From DAOPKN01 sp035391225 (GTDB taxonomy: Bacteria > Thermotogota > Thermotogae > MWEM01): DNA of 64,000 bases. The translations under genes were made by a program, and so were the position numbers. The notes beneath the pieces are model-generated. The model was not told where the DNA came from. It saw only the letters and a list, made by a program, of their open reading frames with translations, and did no database searches. This document shows, piece by piece, positions 34,298 through 43,412 of the stretch; position 1 is the first letter of the stretch; each line of letters opens with the position of its first letter. The stretch covers positions 9,347-73,346 of the forward strand of contig DAOPKN010000010.1 in the NCBI GenBank assembly GCA_035391225.1, in the 5' to 3' direction.

Positions 34298-35419
34298 TTA
34301 TTCCATCTCTCTTCGGAAAATCGTGGTTCCCATCCAGGGGATCATGAACAAGCCAATCGCGAAAAAGACCAGCACAGTGAGCCAAAATTCTCCCACGGGC
34401 ATGATGTCTTGGCCGAGGGAGTAGCGCATCATCTTCGCCACGTAGGTCATGGGCAAGAAACCCGCCACGTTCTGCAGCCAGTCCGGTAGAAGTTGCAACG
34501 GGAAGTACACCCCGGAGAAAAAGATCATGATGTTGGCCATGATGTTGGAGAGGTTCATCGCGGCGTTGGGTTCGCGGAACGCGACGAGGAAAAAGCCTCC
34601 TATCCCCATCATCACCAGCATCGAGGAAAGAAAGCTGAACACGAAGGGGAGAAACAAGATCGTGTACTGGATTTGGAAGATCAGTACGGCGAGGAGCATG
34701 ATCACCCCGACGGAAAGGGCGGAGGTTAAAAAGGTGTTGAACACATCTCCAAAGAGGAAAATCGAACCATCGAGAGGGGTGGCCAGTAATCGCTTGATCA
34801 CACCGTCCTTGCGGTAGTACCCGAAACTCACGATCAGGGAGGAAAGCCCCGCGAAGGAAATGGAAACCGAGATGACTCCCGCGATGATGTAACCCAGGGA
34901 CGTCACTTTCTTTTGGGTGAACGTCACATCGTCCATTTCCACGGCGAGTAACTGGTTAAAACCCGCAAGCCGTTTCACCATTTCCTGGGATAGATTCTGC
35001 ACGTACGATTGGTACAGCGGGTTTTGGTTTTGCCGCCCTGCGTTCAGCACCATGTGGAAAGACAATCCATCCGCATCGCTTTCGAGGTGCACCCCGAAAA
35101 CAATGGAATTCGCAGATTGTTCCACCCCGGTTTTCAAGTCCGCGACGCTTTTCGCTTGGAAGGGTTCTAAGGAAAGCGCGCTGCAGGTATCGAGGAAAGT
35201 ATCGCGGATTTCCGGAGATACTCCTTCGCCGAAGAAAACCCCGAAGGGTGTAAGGGATCCTTCGGTGTTTCCGGTCATGGAAAAGGAGGCTTCGTTCCCA
35301 AAGGCGAAACCGAAAATCACCATGAACATGATGGGGAACATCAGCGTCCAAAACAGGAACCCCTTGTCGCGGATCCGGTTGTAAAAAAAAGCCATGAAAA
35401 TACTTCGGAAAGCCTTCAT
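34298..35419 (-). CDS. ABC-2 exporter permease subunit (second)
   Basis: 373 aa from ATG 35419 (GGAGGGAGA site). One membrane segment near residues 20-40, an extracytoplasmic domain of about 130 residues, then five segments, as in ABC2_membrane_3 drug or sodium exporters. Its ATG overlaps the stop of the preceding permease (ATGA), so both halves are co-translated and probably form a heterodimer. ATPase subunit at 36590. Export substrate unknown (drug, lipid or ion). Confidence 0.85.
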   Translation of the reverse strand: MKAFRSIFMAFFYNRIRDKGFLFWTLMFPIMFMVIFGFAFGNEASFSMTGNTEGSLTPFGVFFGEGVSPEIRDTFLDTCSALSLEPFQAKSVADLKTGVEQSANSIVFGVHLESDADGLSFHMVLNAGRQNQNPLYQSYVQNLSQEMVKRLAGFNQLLAVEMDDVTFTQKKVTSLGYIIAGVISVSISFAGLSSLIVSFGYYRKDGVIKRLLATPLDGSIFLFGDVFNTFLTSALSVGVIMLLAVLIFQIQYTILFLPFVFSFLSSMLVMMGIGGFFLVAFREPNAAMNLSNIMANIMIFFSGVYFPLQLLPDWLQNVAGFLPMTYVAKMMRYSLGQDIMPVGEFWLTVLVFFAIGLFMIPWMGTTIFRREME

Positions 35420-36588
35420 ACCGTATCTCCCTCCCACTTAAAGCGCCAAATGGCAATTGCCCACAACAGCACGATCCAGGCCACGGGCACCAGAGTATGC
35501 AGGTACCCCGGGAGGGGAGACTCCATCAACCCCGTGGATTGCCGGATCCCTGCGGCGAGGTACGTCATGGGGTTTATGTAGACGAACCAGCGAACCGCAA
35601 GCGGAAGGTCGAATACCGGGAAGTACAATCCCCCCAGGAACTGCATGGGAAAGAAAATGACGTTGGCGAAGGTGTTGGCGGTGTTCCCACTTTTCGCGGT
35701 TCCCCCTATGAACAAGCCAAAGGCAAGGGCAGTGAGCGCTCCCAGGAAAGAGTAGTATACCGCCCCGGGTTTCAAGATGGACCAAGAAGTCCCGAACACA
35801 AAGTGGGAAAAGAGGATCAACATCACGAAAACGATCACCATGAGCACCAATTTCCCCACCATTTGCGCGAAAAGGAAATCAATCGCCCGCAGAGGAGTAG
35901 CGGCAAAACGCTTGAGCACGTTTTTCTTGCGCAAAAAGGCCATGGATGTTCCCAGGCCAAAAAGCCCCGTGCTGAAGAAACCCATGATCAGTACGCCGGG
36001 GAGATAGAAATCCGCGTAGGAGAACTCCCCGGTGCTTCCCACCGATTCCGAATCGATGTGAACGTCCATGACGTGCAGGTTCATTTGCTTGGCCGCTTCG
36101 ATGTTGACAGCGGCAAACACCTGTTCCAAAACCTGGGAAGCCAGGCTGGAACCGTCCCGCACGGGCACTCGCGAAACTTCCACAACGGGAGGCTGCGGCT
36201 TGACCCGCTCGTTTCGCAGGAAAAGAACGGCCCTGCTCCACTGCATGTTGAAATCGGTGGGTATGGAAAGCAGGATATCGACCTTTTGATCGCGCAACAG
36301 GTTCATTCCTTGCTCGTGGTCTTCCACTTCGATGATGGAAAACAAGGCAGGTTGGTCGAGGGTATCGGTGGAAATGGAATCCAACACCTGGTGGAGGATT
36401 TTCGACCCCATGCCGTCCCCCGATGCGTCGAGAAGCGCCATTTTGAAATGGACCGAAGAGCTTCCCATGTTGGAAAAAATGATGGTCAAAATCGTCATCA
36501 GCACAAGGGGAAACGCGAAAATCCAAAACAGCACCTCCTTCTCGCGTAGGTCATCGAACAGAAGGCTCTTGAAAAGTTGGACGTTCAT
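35416..36588 (-). CDS. ABC-2 exporter permease subunit (first)
   Basis: 390 aa. N-terminal segment (ALFWIF-like VLFWIFAFPLVLMTIL), a large external domain with VSRVPVRDGSSLASQVLEQV, and five C-terminal segments including the LYFPVFDLP / NPMTYLAAGIRQ pattern common in ABC-2 permeases. ATG 36588 is one base after the ATPase stop. Similar in plan to its partner but only distantly alike in sequence. Confidence 0.85.
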   Translation of the reverse strand: MNVQLFKSLLFDDLREKEVLFWIFAFPLVLMTILTIIFSNMGSSSVHFKMALLDASGDGMGSKILHQVLDSISTDTLDQPALFSIIEVEDHEQGMNLLRDQKVDILLSIPTDFNMQWSRAVLFLRNERVKPQPPVVEVSRVPVRDGSSLASQVLEQVFAAVNIEAAKQMNLHVMDVHIDSESVGSTGEFSYADFYLPGVLIMGFFSTGLFGLGTSMAFLRKKNVLKRFAATPLRAIDFLFAQMVGKLVLMVIVFVMLILFSHFVFGTSWSILKPGAVYYSFLGALTALAFGLFIGGTAKSGNTANTFANVIFFPMQFLGGLYFPVFDLPLAVRWFVYINPMTYLAAGIRQSTGLMESPLPGYLHTLVPVAWIVLLWAIAIWRFKWEGDTV

Positions 36589-36589
36589 G

Positions 36590-37510
36590 CTAATCCCTGA
36601 GCCTCCTTCCCGTGAGGGTCAAAAACACGTCTTCCAGGTTGGGCTGGCGAATGCTGATATCCGCCAACGCGATTTGCTTTTTGCGCGCCCAGCTCATGAC
36701 CTTGTCCAAGGTTTGGTGCAAGTTCTTGGTCGGAATGACAACGTGTTCCCCCTCGATTTCCACGCTTTCCTCATCCCAGCTGTCCATTTCCTGGATTTCC
36801 TCTTCGCTGACTTTCATGGAGAATTCGATGTAATTGCGCTCGCCGAGTTTTTGAATGTGGCCCATCGGGGAGTCCATGGCAATGATCTTTCCATGGTCCA
36901 TGATGCACACCATGTCGGAAAGGCGTTGCGCTTCTTCCATGTAATGGGTGGTGAGAAAAATGGTCTTCCCCTGCTTGCGCAACAGTTCGATGATATCCCA
37001 GATGTTTCGTCGTGCTTGCGGATCTAATCCCGTTGTGGGCTCGTCCAGGAAGACCATTTCCGGGTCGTTGATCAACGCACAGGCAATGGCCACCCTCTGC
37101 TTTTGCCCGCCAGAAAGCTTCTCCACGAGGTCGTTCCGCTTTTCTTCGAGCGAAACGAACTGGATGATCTGCTCCGGCGGCAAGCTTTTCTTGAAAAAGG
37201 AAGCAAACAGCGCGAGCGTTTCCTTCACCTTCAGATGGGGGATGAAGTTGGTGGATTGGAGCAATACCCCGATTTTTTCCTTGGTCTGTCGGTCCACTTT
37301 TTTCATCTTTTTGCCGAAAAACTCGATTTCTCCACTGGTGGAGTGTCGAATTCCCTCGATGATTTCCAGAGTGGTCGTTTTTCCCGCTCCGTTTGGACCC
37401 AAAAGGGTAAACACGGTTCCACGTGGTATTTGAAAACTCACTCCGTCCACTGCTTTCACGGTGGGGAAGTATTTCTTGAGTTCTTGTACTTGTAAAACAA
37501 TATCCGGCAT
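36590..37510 (-). CDS. ABC-2 exporter ATPase (DrrA/NatA-like)
   Basis: 306 aa from ATG 37510, seven bases after GGAGGTG. Walker A GPNGAGKTT, signature LSGGQKQR, Walker B MVFLDEPTTGLD, switch THYMEEA. The C-terminal 80 residues form the extra domain seen in DrrA/CcmA-type exporters. First gene of the operon, behind a readable promoter. It could also energise the orphan permease at 27850. Confidence 0.93.
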   Translation of the reverse strand: MPDIVLQVQELKKYFPTVKAVDGVSFQIPRGTVFTLLGPNGAGKTTTLEIIEGIRHSTSGEIEFFGKKMKKVDRQTKEKIGVLLQSTNFIPHLKVKETLALFASFFKKSLPPEQIIQFVSLEEKRNDLVEKLSGGQKQRVAIACALINDPEMVFLDEPTTGLDPQARRNIWDIIELLRKQGKTIFLTTHYMEEAQRLSDMVCIMDHGKIIAMDSPMGHIQKLGERNYIEFSMKVSEEEIQEMDSWDEESVEIEGEHVVIPTKNLHQTLDKVMSWARKKQIALADISIRQPNLEDVFLTLTGRRLRD

Positions 37511-37559
37511 GGCAACACCTCCAGAAAAAAACCAGGGAACAAACCATGGCTTTTTTTGA

Positions 37560-37588
37560 ATCCTATCATAACTTGGCAGGTATGTCAA
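37560..37588 (-). promoter_or_regulatory. Promoter of the ABC-2 exporter operon
   Basis: TTGACA (37588-37583), 17-nt spacer, TAGGAT (37565-37560), 50 bases upstream of the ATPase ATG. Confidence 0.7.
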
Positions 37589-37914
37589 CAAAAAAAGGGG
37601 TCCGGCAGGAGCAAACAGTGAAAAAAAATGCAGTCTGGTGGATTGGGGTGGGCGCAGCCGGGGAAAACGGAAATTGCCGTGTTGCACCCTTTTGGATGTA
37701 CCCCAGGGAAAATCGAGCGATTTCTGCCATTGGCATCTTTTCGGGTTTCGGTGGGTGTGCCATGAACAGGCAAACAGCGAGGTTCCCCACCGATTTTGGG
37801 CTTTGCGAGTGCAACTGGTGTTATCTGGCAATGCATACTTCGGGAAAACCAAGGTTGCAGCATTCAGCGATGGCTAATCGTGGAAAAACCCCAAAAAAAC
37901 GGTTTTCACAGGCT
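37589..37914. other. Gene-free stretch between exporter and gdhA promoters
   Basis: No credible ORF. One long-range stem-loop is visible: CGGTGGG (37749-37755) pairing with CCCACCG (37786-37792), enclosing TGCC/GGCA (37758-37761/37769-37772). Its significance is unclear. Confidence 0.3.
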
Positions 37915-37942
37915 TTGGGAAATTTGGCACGAACTGTACAAT
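37915..37942 (+). promoter_or_regulatory. Probable promoter of gdhA
   Basis: TTGGGA (37915-37920), 16-nt spacer, TACAAT (37937-37942), 35 bases before the AAGGAGGG ribosome site. Confidence 0.5.
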
Positions 37943-37988
37943 CAAATTGAAAGGAAACGTATTTTACCATTGTTAAGGAGGGTCAACC

Positions 37989-39251
37989 GTGAGCTTATTT
38001 GAAAATGCCGTGCGACAGTTTAACAAGGCGGCGGACGTGATGAACTTGGACATGAACCTGAGAGAGGTTCTGTCTAAACCCAAAAGGGAACTGACCGTAA
38101 ACTTCCCCGTGCGCATGGATGATGGCAGTGTGAAGGTGTTTACCGGTCATCGCGTGCAGCATAGCATCGCAAGGGGTCCTGCCAAGGGTGGCATTCGCTA
38201 CCACCAGGATGTATCGCTGGACGAAGTGAAGGCTCTTGCTTTCTGGATGACGTGGAAGGGAGCGGTAGTGGGTATTCCCTTTGGCGGAGGAAAAGGTGGG
38301 GTACAAGTCGACCCCTCGCTTCTTTCGGAGAGCGAATTGGAACGGCTTTCGCGGCGCTTTTTCTCGGAAATCCAAATCATCATTGGCGAAGATAAGGATA
38401 TTCCTGCACCGGACGTGAACACCAGCGGCAAAATCATGGCATGGTACATGGATACATACAGCATGAACATCGGCCACTCGGTTTTGGGCATTGTGACCGG
38501 AAAGCCGATTGAAGTGGGAGGTTCCTTGGGCCGTACCGAAGCTACCGGACGCGGTGTGCGGGTTTGCGCGGAAGAAGTGGTGAAATACCTGAACGAAAAG
38601 GGAAAATTAGACAAACCCATCAACCGCATGAACGTTGCGGTGCAAGGCTTTGGAAACGTGGGCCAGTACGCTGCCCTTTTGCTGGATCAAGAATGTGGAG
38701 CACGCATCGTTGCCGTAAGTGATGTTTCCGGAGGCCTCTACAAGGAAGAGGGTTTCAATGTCCAGGACTTAATCGAATACACGGAGCAAAACAAGGTGAT
38801 CAAGGGATATCCAAAGGCGGACAGGGAAATCAGCAACGAGGAATTGCTCACGATGGACGTGGACATCCTTGCCCCTTGTGCCTTGGAGAACCAGATTACC
38901 CAGGAAAACGCGGACAAAATTCGTGCCAAGATCATCGTGGAGGGTGCGAATGGCCCCGTTACCCCGGAAGCGGATGAAATCCTTCTCAAGAAGGGTATCT
39001 TCATCGTTCCCGACTTTTTGGCGAACGCAGGAGGGGTTACGGTTTCCTACTTCGAATGGGTGCAAGGCTTGCAGTGGTTCTTCTGGGACCTGGACGAAAT
39101 TCGCAAGGCGCTGCATCGCATCATGACCAACGCATTCTCGGACGTGGTGAAGGCCATGGAAAAGTACGATACCGACATGCGGTCCGCAGCGTACGTTGTA
39201 GCCATTGAAAAGGTTGCGACCGCTACCAAGCTCCGCGGAATCTACCCCTGA
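37989..39251 (+). CDS. gdhA: Glutamate dehydrogenase
   Basis: 420 aa, GTG start with AAGGAGGG. Reversible oxidative deamination of glutamate to 2-oxoglutarate. The active-site stretch GPAKGGIRYHQDVS with GGIR, the catalytic-Lys region IPFGGGKGGV, and the NAD(P)-binding AVQGFGNVGQYAA glycine motif are all present. Length and N-terminal pattern match hexameric GDHs of Thermotoga and related thermophiles. Cofactor preference is not clear from sequence. Monocistronic, with its own promoter and terminator. Confidence 0.95.
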   Translation: MSLFENAVRQFNKAADVMNLDMNLREVLSKPKRELTVNFPVRMDDGSVKVFTGHRVQHSIARGPAKGGIRYHQDVSLDEVKALAFWMTWKGAVVGIPFGGGKGGVQVDPSLLSESELERLSRRFFSEIQIIIGEDKDIPAPDVNTSGKIMAWYMDTYSMNIGHSVLGIVTGKPIEVGGSLGRTEATGRGVRVCAEEVVKYLNEKGKLDKPINRMNVAVQGFGNVGQYAALLLDQECGARIVAVSDVSGGLYKEEGFNVQDLIEYTEQNKVIKGYPKADREISNEELLTMDVDILAPCALENQITQENADKIRAKIIVEGANGPVTPEADEILLKKGIFIVPDFLANAGGVTVSYFEWVQGLQWFFWDLDEIRKALHRIMTNAFSDVVKAMEKYDTDMRSAAYVVAIEKVATATKLRGIYP

Positions 39252-39263
39252 CCTTTTCCCAAT

Positions 39264-39293
39264 AAAAAAAGCCCCCATTTGGGGGCTTTTTTT
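39264..39293. terminator. Bidirectional terminator between gdhA and the coiled-coil gene
   Basis: AAAAAAA, GCCCCC (39271-39276), ATTT, GGGGGC (39281-39286), TTTTTTT. Works on both strands; it overlaps the stop codon of the convergent gene. Confidence 0.88.
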
Positions 39294-42201
39294 ATGTGCG
39301 CTGTCTGCGAAGCCAGAGCAGTTCCTTTTGCGCCCGTTCCAAGGCTCTTTCTTTACCCGAGAGCTGTTGTTCCGCTTCTTTCAAAAGGGTTTTGAGCACC
39401 GCGATTTCGGATGGATCCATCTCTGGGGAAGGTTGAGCGGCTGGGTGTTCCTGGGAACCCTGTTCGTTTCCCTTTTGGAGTGTGGACAAAAGCTGGTTGA
39501 TGCGGGCATTTTTCTCGCTGATCTGATGGTCCAACGAGGCCACCAACTGCTGTAAGTGGTTCTTTTCTTCGTGCAACTGCTGGATACGTTCGCTTTCCTG
39601 TTGGGCAGTCGTTTGGGATTGCTGCAGTCGTGCGTGCATTTCCTCCAGCTTGGTGCATGCATTCTTTGCTTCGCGTTGCAGCTTCTCTTTCTCTTCGTTG
39701 CTTTTTTCCAGCTTTTGCTGGAGCTGTAGAGTGCGCGCTTCGCCTGCCTGCACACGATGCTGTAGATCAGCTTGGAGGGACACGAAGAAGGCACTGTTCT
39801 TTCGGAACTGCGCATTTTGCTTGTGGATCGTGATTTCCAACCTGCGTTTCGCCTTTTCTTGTTGGAGGAGGCGTTTCAACCAAGTAGCACGTTGCTCTTG
39901 GAAGAGCGAGACTTGCTTGCGATGGAAAATCAGCTCCTCGTGGAGCAATTGTAGACGTTGCTCCATCTCGCGCAGCTGTTGGCGAAGCGAGTCTTTTTCC
40001 TTGAGAACCTCGTTTTGGCTTTGCTCCATCGCGTTGACCTGGTGGGCGAGATCCAATTGCTTCTGCGCGTATACTTGCTCTTGGTGTTCCAGTTGCTCGA
40101 TTTTCCGCTCGCGTTCCTGTAGCAGCAGCTTGTATTCCTCCAAGTTTCCCCGCAACCCTTTCACCTTGTTTTCGGCTTCTTCCCACTTTCGGTGCACGTG
40201 CTCCCGTTCGCTTGCGTCCTGTGCAGCCTGCTCCTCCACCTGGTGGATTTTCTTTTGCAGCAGGTGGTTTTGGTTCTTCAGGTTTTCCAGTTGCAGGTTT
40301 TGGGTAGAAAGCTGGGTTTGCAGGTGCGCGGTTCGGGTTTCCTGTTCTTCGCGCATGGCCTTGAACTTGGCATGATCTGTCTCTTTTTGGGAAAGGGTTT
40401 GCAGCAAATCGTCCCTTTCTCTTTCCAGGATTTGACGGGTATCCGAATCGGAAGCGTGCAGGTTTTGCAACTGGGCGTTTTGCTTTTCCAGTTCCTGGAT
40501 CCGGTTTTGCAGTTGCTGTTCCTTGGCAGCAAGGTGCTCGATCTTCCAGGACAGGGACTGGATCTTTTGTTCTTGGGACAAAGCCTGGGTTTCGCTTTCG
40601 CGCAGGGAGGCCTTCAGCTTCTCGGTTGCTTCCCGTTCCTGCTTGGCCTGGGATACTTCGTGCTGAAGGTCGTGGAGCTGTTGTTCCAGCGCGTCGCTTT
40701 GTTGTTGTTGGGCGCGGAACGTTTCTTCCTGCTGGGCTTGGAATTCCTCGTGTTTTTGGATTTGCAGGTGCAAGCGGGTGCTTTCTTCCAACCACTTCTT
40801 CTTTTGTTCTTGCAGAAGTCGGAGTTCACTGGAAAGGGAAAGGTTTTTCTGGCGGTTTTCTTCCAGGTGTTTCTCCGTGATATGCAATTCTTCCTGGTTT
40901 TTTTGGTGGGCTTGGCGTATTTCCGAAAGCAGGTGCTTGTCTTGCTGCAGCTGCTGGTTCTCTTCGCGCAAGGATTGCAGGACTTCTTTTTGCCGGGCAA
41001 GTTCGCGAAGCACGTTGCGATGGGAATTTTGCAGCTGCTGCAACCCCTCTTCTTTTTGCTGCGCTTGTGCCTGGGTTTCCACCAAGCGATCTTGCAGGGA
41101 TTTGTGTTCGTTTTGCAGCGCGATGTTTTTTTCCCGGGAAACCACTTGCTGGCGGGAAAGCACTTGCGTGGTTTCTTCCAGTTGTGCCAGTTGTTGTTGG
41201 CTTTGCCGGAGACTGGTGTGTGCTTGTTCCAGGTGCTTTTGCAATGCCTGGTTCTCGTCCATCTTCTCCTGGAGTTTCTGCATGGCATTTTGGTGGTTTT
41301 GTTTCAGGCTCTCCAAGGATTCCCTTGCACGGCGCGTTTGCTCTTCCAGCAACTGGTTTTTCTTCTCCAGCTCATCGATGGTTTGGGTATCTTGTTGGTG
41401 GTCTCCCTGGGTTTGTGCCAAGGCGTGCTCTTTTTCTTCCAACTGGGATTTGAGGGTACCATTTTCTCCCAGAAGCTGCGTGATTTTTCCGGATAGTTGC
41501 TCCAATTGTTCGTTCTGGCCCTCGAAACGCTCTGCAAGTTTCCGGTTTTCCAGCAAAAGGGTTTCCATCTTCTTCTCGAAATGGGGGACCAAGGAGAGGT
41601 TCTTCAAGAAGATTTCAAAGGGCTTTTCCGTGGAAGAAAGGAAGAAGGGGTTTTCGACGGTTTGCTCTTGGAAGAAAATGACAGGATGCGCGGAAAATGC
41701 CGGCCACACGCTTTCGGAGTCTAACTGTTTGACATGGTAGAGGAAGAGGCCTTTGCGATTCGAGGATGCAAAAAAGGAGTGCAGGGAATGCAAGAATTCG
41801 TCGAAGTGCGCAGAATGGTATTGTTTCAGCAGTACCGGGGTTAGTTCCAGAAGGAAAAAGAACCCCCCAAACCCTTCTGAGCGGGCTTTCCTTTCCTCCT
41901 TCTCGAGCACGAACAAGAGGGTTTCCAGGTTGAGCTGCCCTTCTCGAAGGTACACGTCTTGCGCGCTCCAAACCTTCAGTTGCCCCTCAAGCAGCAATTC
42001 GGCCACTGGGGCAAGCGCAGCGGAATACATTTCCTCGGCGCCTTCTCGGTCGGGTTGATCGTGCACCACCAAGATCTTACTTTTTTTGCGAACCTGTTCC
42101 GGAAGGATACCTTCCAGCAGTTTTTGGCATGTGTTTCCATTCGTTAAGAAAGCTGCAGCATGATTTGCGGCCAGTACGTTTTCCACACCAGTTTCCCCCA
42201 T
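39292..42201 (-). CDS. MEDS-like sensory domain fused to a giant coiled coil
   Basis: 969 aa, no signal peptide or membrane segment. Residues 10-190 resemble the MEDS (DcmR) sensory domain: NHAAAFLTNG at the start, KILVVHDQP, a central VYLREGQL, SEGFGGFF, GLFLYHV, and AHPVIFFQEQTVENPFF. From about residue 205 to the end the sequence is an almost unbroken heptad-rich coiled coil dominated by Gln, Glu, Leu and Lys, roughly 100 nm if fully extended. ATG 42201 has a weak ribosome site; GTG 42186 after GGGGGA is an alternative. Follows the remA-gmk-rpoZ-ldt operon but has its own extended -10 promoter. A filament-like or scaffold role is my inference; the MEDS match needs a profile search. Confidence 0.6.
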   Translation of the reverse strand: MGETGVENVLAANHAAAFLTNGNTCQKLLEGILPEQVRKKSKILVVHDQPDREGAEEMYSAALAPVAELLLEGQLKVWSAQDVYLREGQLNLETLLFVLEKEERKARSEGFGGFFFLLELTPVLLKQYHSAHFDEFLHSLHSFFASSNRKGLFLYHVKQLDSESVWPAFSAHPVIFFQEQTVENPFFLSSTEKPFEIFLKNLSLVPHFEKKMETLLLENRKLAERFEGQNEQLEQLSGKITQLLGENGTLKSQLEEKEHALAQTQGDHQQDTQTIDELEKKNQLLEEQTRRARESLESLKQNHQNAMQKLQEKMDENQALQKHLEQAHTSLRQSQQQLAQLEETTQVLSRQQVVSREKNIALQNEHKSLQDRLVETQAQAQQKEEGLQQLQNSHRNVLRELARQKEVLQSLREENQQLQQDKHLLSEIRQAHQKNQEELHITEKHLEENRQKNLSLSSELRLLQEQKKKWLEESTRLHLQIQKHEEFQAQQEETFRAQQQQSDALEQQLHDLQHEVSQAKQEREATEKLKASLRESETQALSQEQKIQSLSWKIEHLAAKEQQLQNRIQELEKQNAQLQNLHASDSDTRQILERERDDLLQTLSQKETDHAKFKAMREEQETRTAHLQTQLSTQNLQLENLKNQNHLLQKKIHQVEEQAAQDASEREHVHRKWEEAENKVKGLRGNLEEYKLLLQERERKIEQLEHQEQVYAQKQLDLAHQVNAMEQSQNEVLKEKDSLRQQLREMEQRLQLLHEELIFHRKQVSLFQEQRATWLKRLLQQEKAKRRLEITIHKQNAQFRKNSAFFVSLQADLQHRVQAGEARTLQLQQKLEKSNEEKEKLQREAKNACTKLEEMHARLQQSQTTAQQESERIQQLHEEKNHLQQLVASLDHQISEKNARINQLLSTLQKGNEQGSQEHPAAQPSPEMDPSEIAVLKTLLKEAEQQLSGKERALERAQKELLWLRRQRT

Positions 42202-42217
42202 CCCACACGTTTTTTTT

Positions 42218-42231
42218 ATTGTATCACAAAT
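42218..42231 (-). promoter_or_regulatory. Extended -10 promoter of the coiled-coil gene
   Basis: Minus strand ATTTGTGATACAAT: TACAAT preceded by TGA. Almost identical elements occur at 44537-44550 (+) and 63943-63956 (-). Confidence 0.6.
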
Positions 42232-42259
42232 CCTGCCGGAACGCGGATACCCTTGGGGG

Positions 42260-43165
42260 TTATTCCGGCAAGATTTTTACCCGAGTGCCCACGGGAAGAA
42301 GCTTTGCCAGCAGGGAAACATCTTGGTTGAACATGCGAATGCAACCGTGGGAAACTTGCTTTCCGATTTCCCAGGGTTTGTTGGTGCCATGGATACCGTA
42401 CTGCGGGTCGCTCAGTTCCAGCCACCAGCTTCCCAATCCGTTGATGGGAGACAAGGGTTGGATGAATTCTCCTTCCCAGTAAAGGGCTGGCTGGGGGATT
42501 TTCCGTTGGAGAAAGAATTCCCCCGATGGTGTGGAACCGTCACGCCCGGTTGCGATGGGAAAGGTTCGCAAGTGGGCATCACCGTACCACAGTTCCAACT
42601 TGCACTGGGAAGGGTGAATGAGCAACAAGAACGGGGAGTCGGGAAACCACACCTTGCCGATGTGCAACACCTGCCCAGGGTGCACATCGTGGACTTCGGG
42701 GTTGAGCAGTTGGATGGCGCCCACCGAACTCTGGTTCTCCCGGGCGATTTTGAAGAAGTAGTCTCCTGGTTGCACGATGATGGTACGTTGCACCGAGGAA
42801 TGGAGAGGTACGGAGAATTCGTCGGGAAGAAACAAGTATCCCTGTATCTCCAACAGGGGAAAGGAAAGGATTTGGGAAGCAGTTGTGAAGCGAAGGCTTG
42901 TTTCGCTTCCCTGGAAATGGGATGGATCGTAGGGAAGTTGCCCAAGGAGCCTTCCGTTTTGCGAAAACAAGGGGAAGGGAACCTCACGCGCTTCGGAAAC
43001 GAGGACGCATTCCAAAGGGGGTTGCAGGGTAGGGGGTTCTTCCCACACCAGGGTAAGGAAGAGCTGGTCTTCCCGTTTTTCCGGGAAAACGATAGGTGCC
43101 CGGGAAAGAAGGAGTATTCCGGGCACCAGTAGGGTAAACAGCAACAGCCAAGAACGGAACGTCAT
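42260..43165 (-). CDS. LysM / L,D-transpeptidase (YkuD)
   Basis: 301 aa. N-terminal signal anchor (residues 5-22), unassigned segment to 125, LysM-type peptidoglycan-binding module (about 128-170, IIVQPGDYFFKIA), then a YkuD catalytic domain (178-300) with IHGT (His259) and SHGCIRM (His273, Cys275 nucleophile). It would make 3-3 crosslinks or attach proteins to peptidoglycan outside the membrane. The ATG overlaps the rpoZ stop, so a cell-wall enzyme is translationally coupled to an RNA polymerase subunit. Confidence 0.92.
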   Translation of the reverse strand: MTFRSWLLLFTLLVPGILLLSRAPIVFPEKREDQLFLTLVWEEPPTLQPPLECVLVSEAREVPFPLFSQNGRLLGQLPYDPSHFQGSETSLRFTTASQILSFPLLEIQGYLFLPDEFSVPLHSSVQRTIIVQPGDYFFKIARENQSSVGAIQLLNPEVHDVHPGQVLHIGKVWFPDSPFLLLIHPSQCKLELWYGDAHLRTFPIATGRDGSTPSGEFFLQRKIPQPALYWEGEFIQPLSPINGLGSWWLELSDPQYGIHGTNKPWEIGKQVSHGCIRMFNQDVSLLAKLLPVGTRVKILPE

Positions 43166-43395
43166 TTCACGACGGGTTTCAGCAGTTTCATCATATCTTC
43201 GTTCTTTATCTTGACCTTACCTTGCGAAATCTGGTCGATGGATTTTTCCACCAAGCTTGCCAATTCCACGTGTTCCCCGCGCAAACTGGTTTCTTCTTTC
43301 AAACGCTCTGCGCGTTTGCCAATCAAAACCGGGATGGCGTACTTGTAGGGGATACGTTCCAGCAAGCGGTCGTAGTTGAAGCTGATTTTGTACAA
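43162..43395 (-). CDS. rpoZ: RNA polymerase omega subunit
   Basis: 77 aa. The segment YDRLLERIPYKYAIPVLIGKRAE is the omega signature (here broken up: YDRLLERIPYKYAI, then KRAERLK). TTG 43395 lies five bases after AGGAGG. It sits between gmk and the L,D-transpeptidase; remA-gmk-rpoZ is the standard order in many bacteria, which supports the assignment despite the small size. Confidence 0.9.
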   Translation of the reverse strand: MYKISFNYDRLLERIPYKYAIPVLIGKRAERLKEETSLRGEHVELASLVEKSIDQISQGKVKIKNEDMMKLLKPVVK

Positions 43396-43412
43396 GGGAA
43401 TCCTCCTTTCGT

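Noticed and set aside
40192..41496. Hydrophobic 434-aa plus-strand frame resembling a membrane protein
   Set aside because: It is the complement of the Gln/Glu-rich coiled-coil gene; reversed Gln/Lys/Glu codons read as Leu, Phe and Val. No ribosome site or membrane-protein family motifs.
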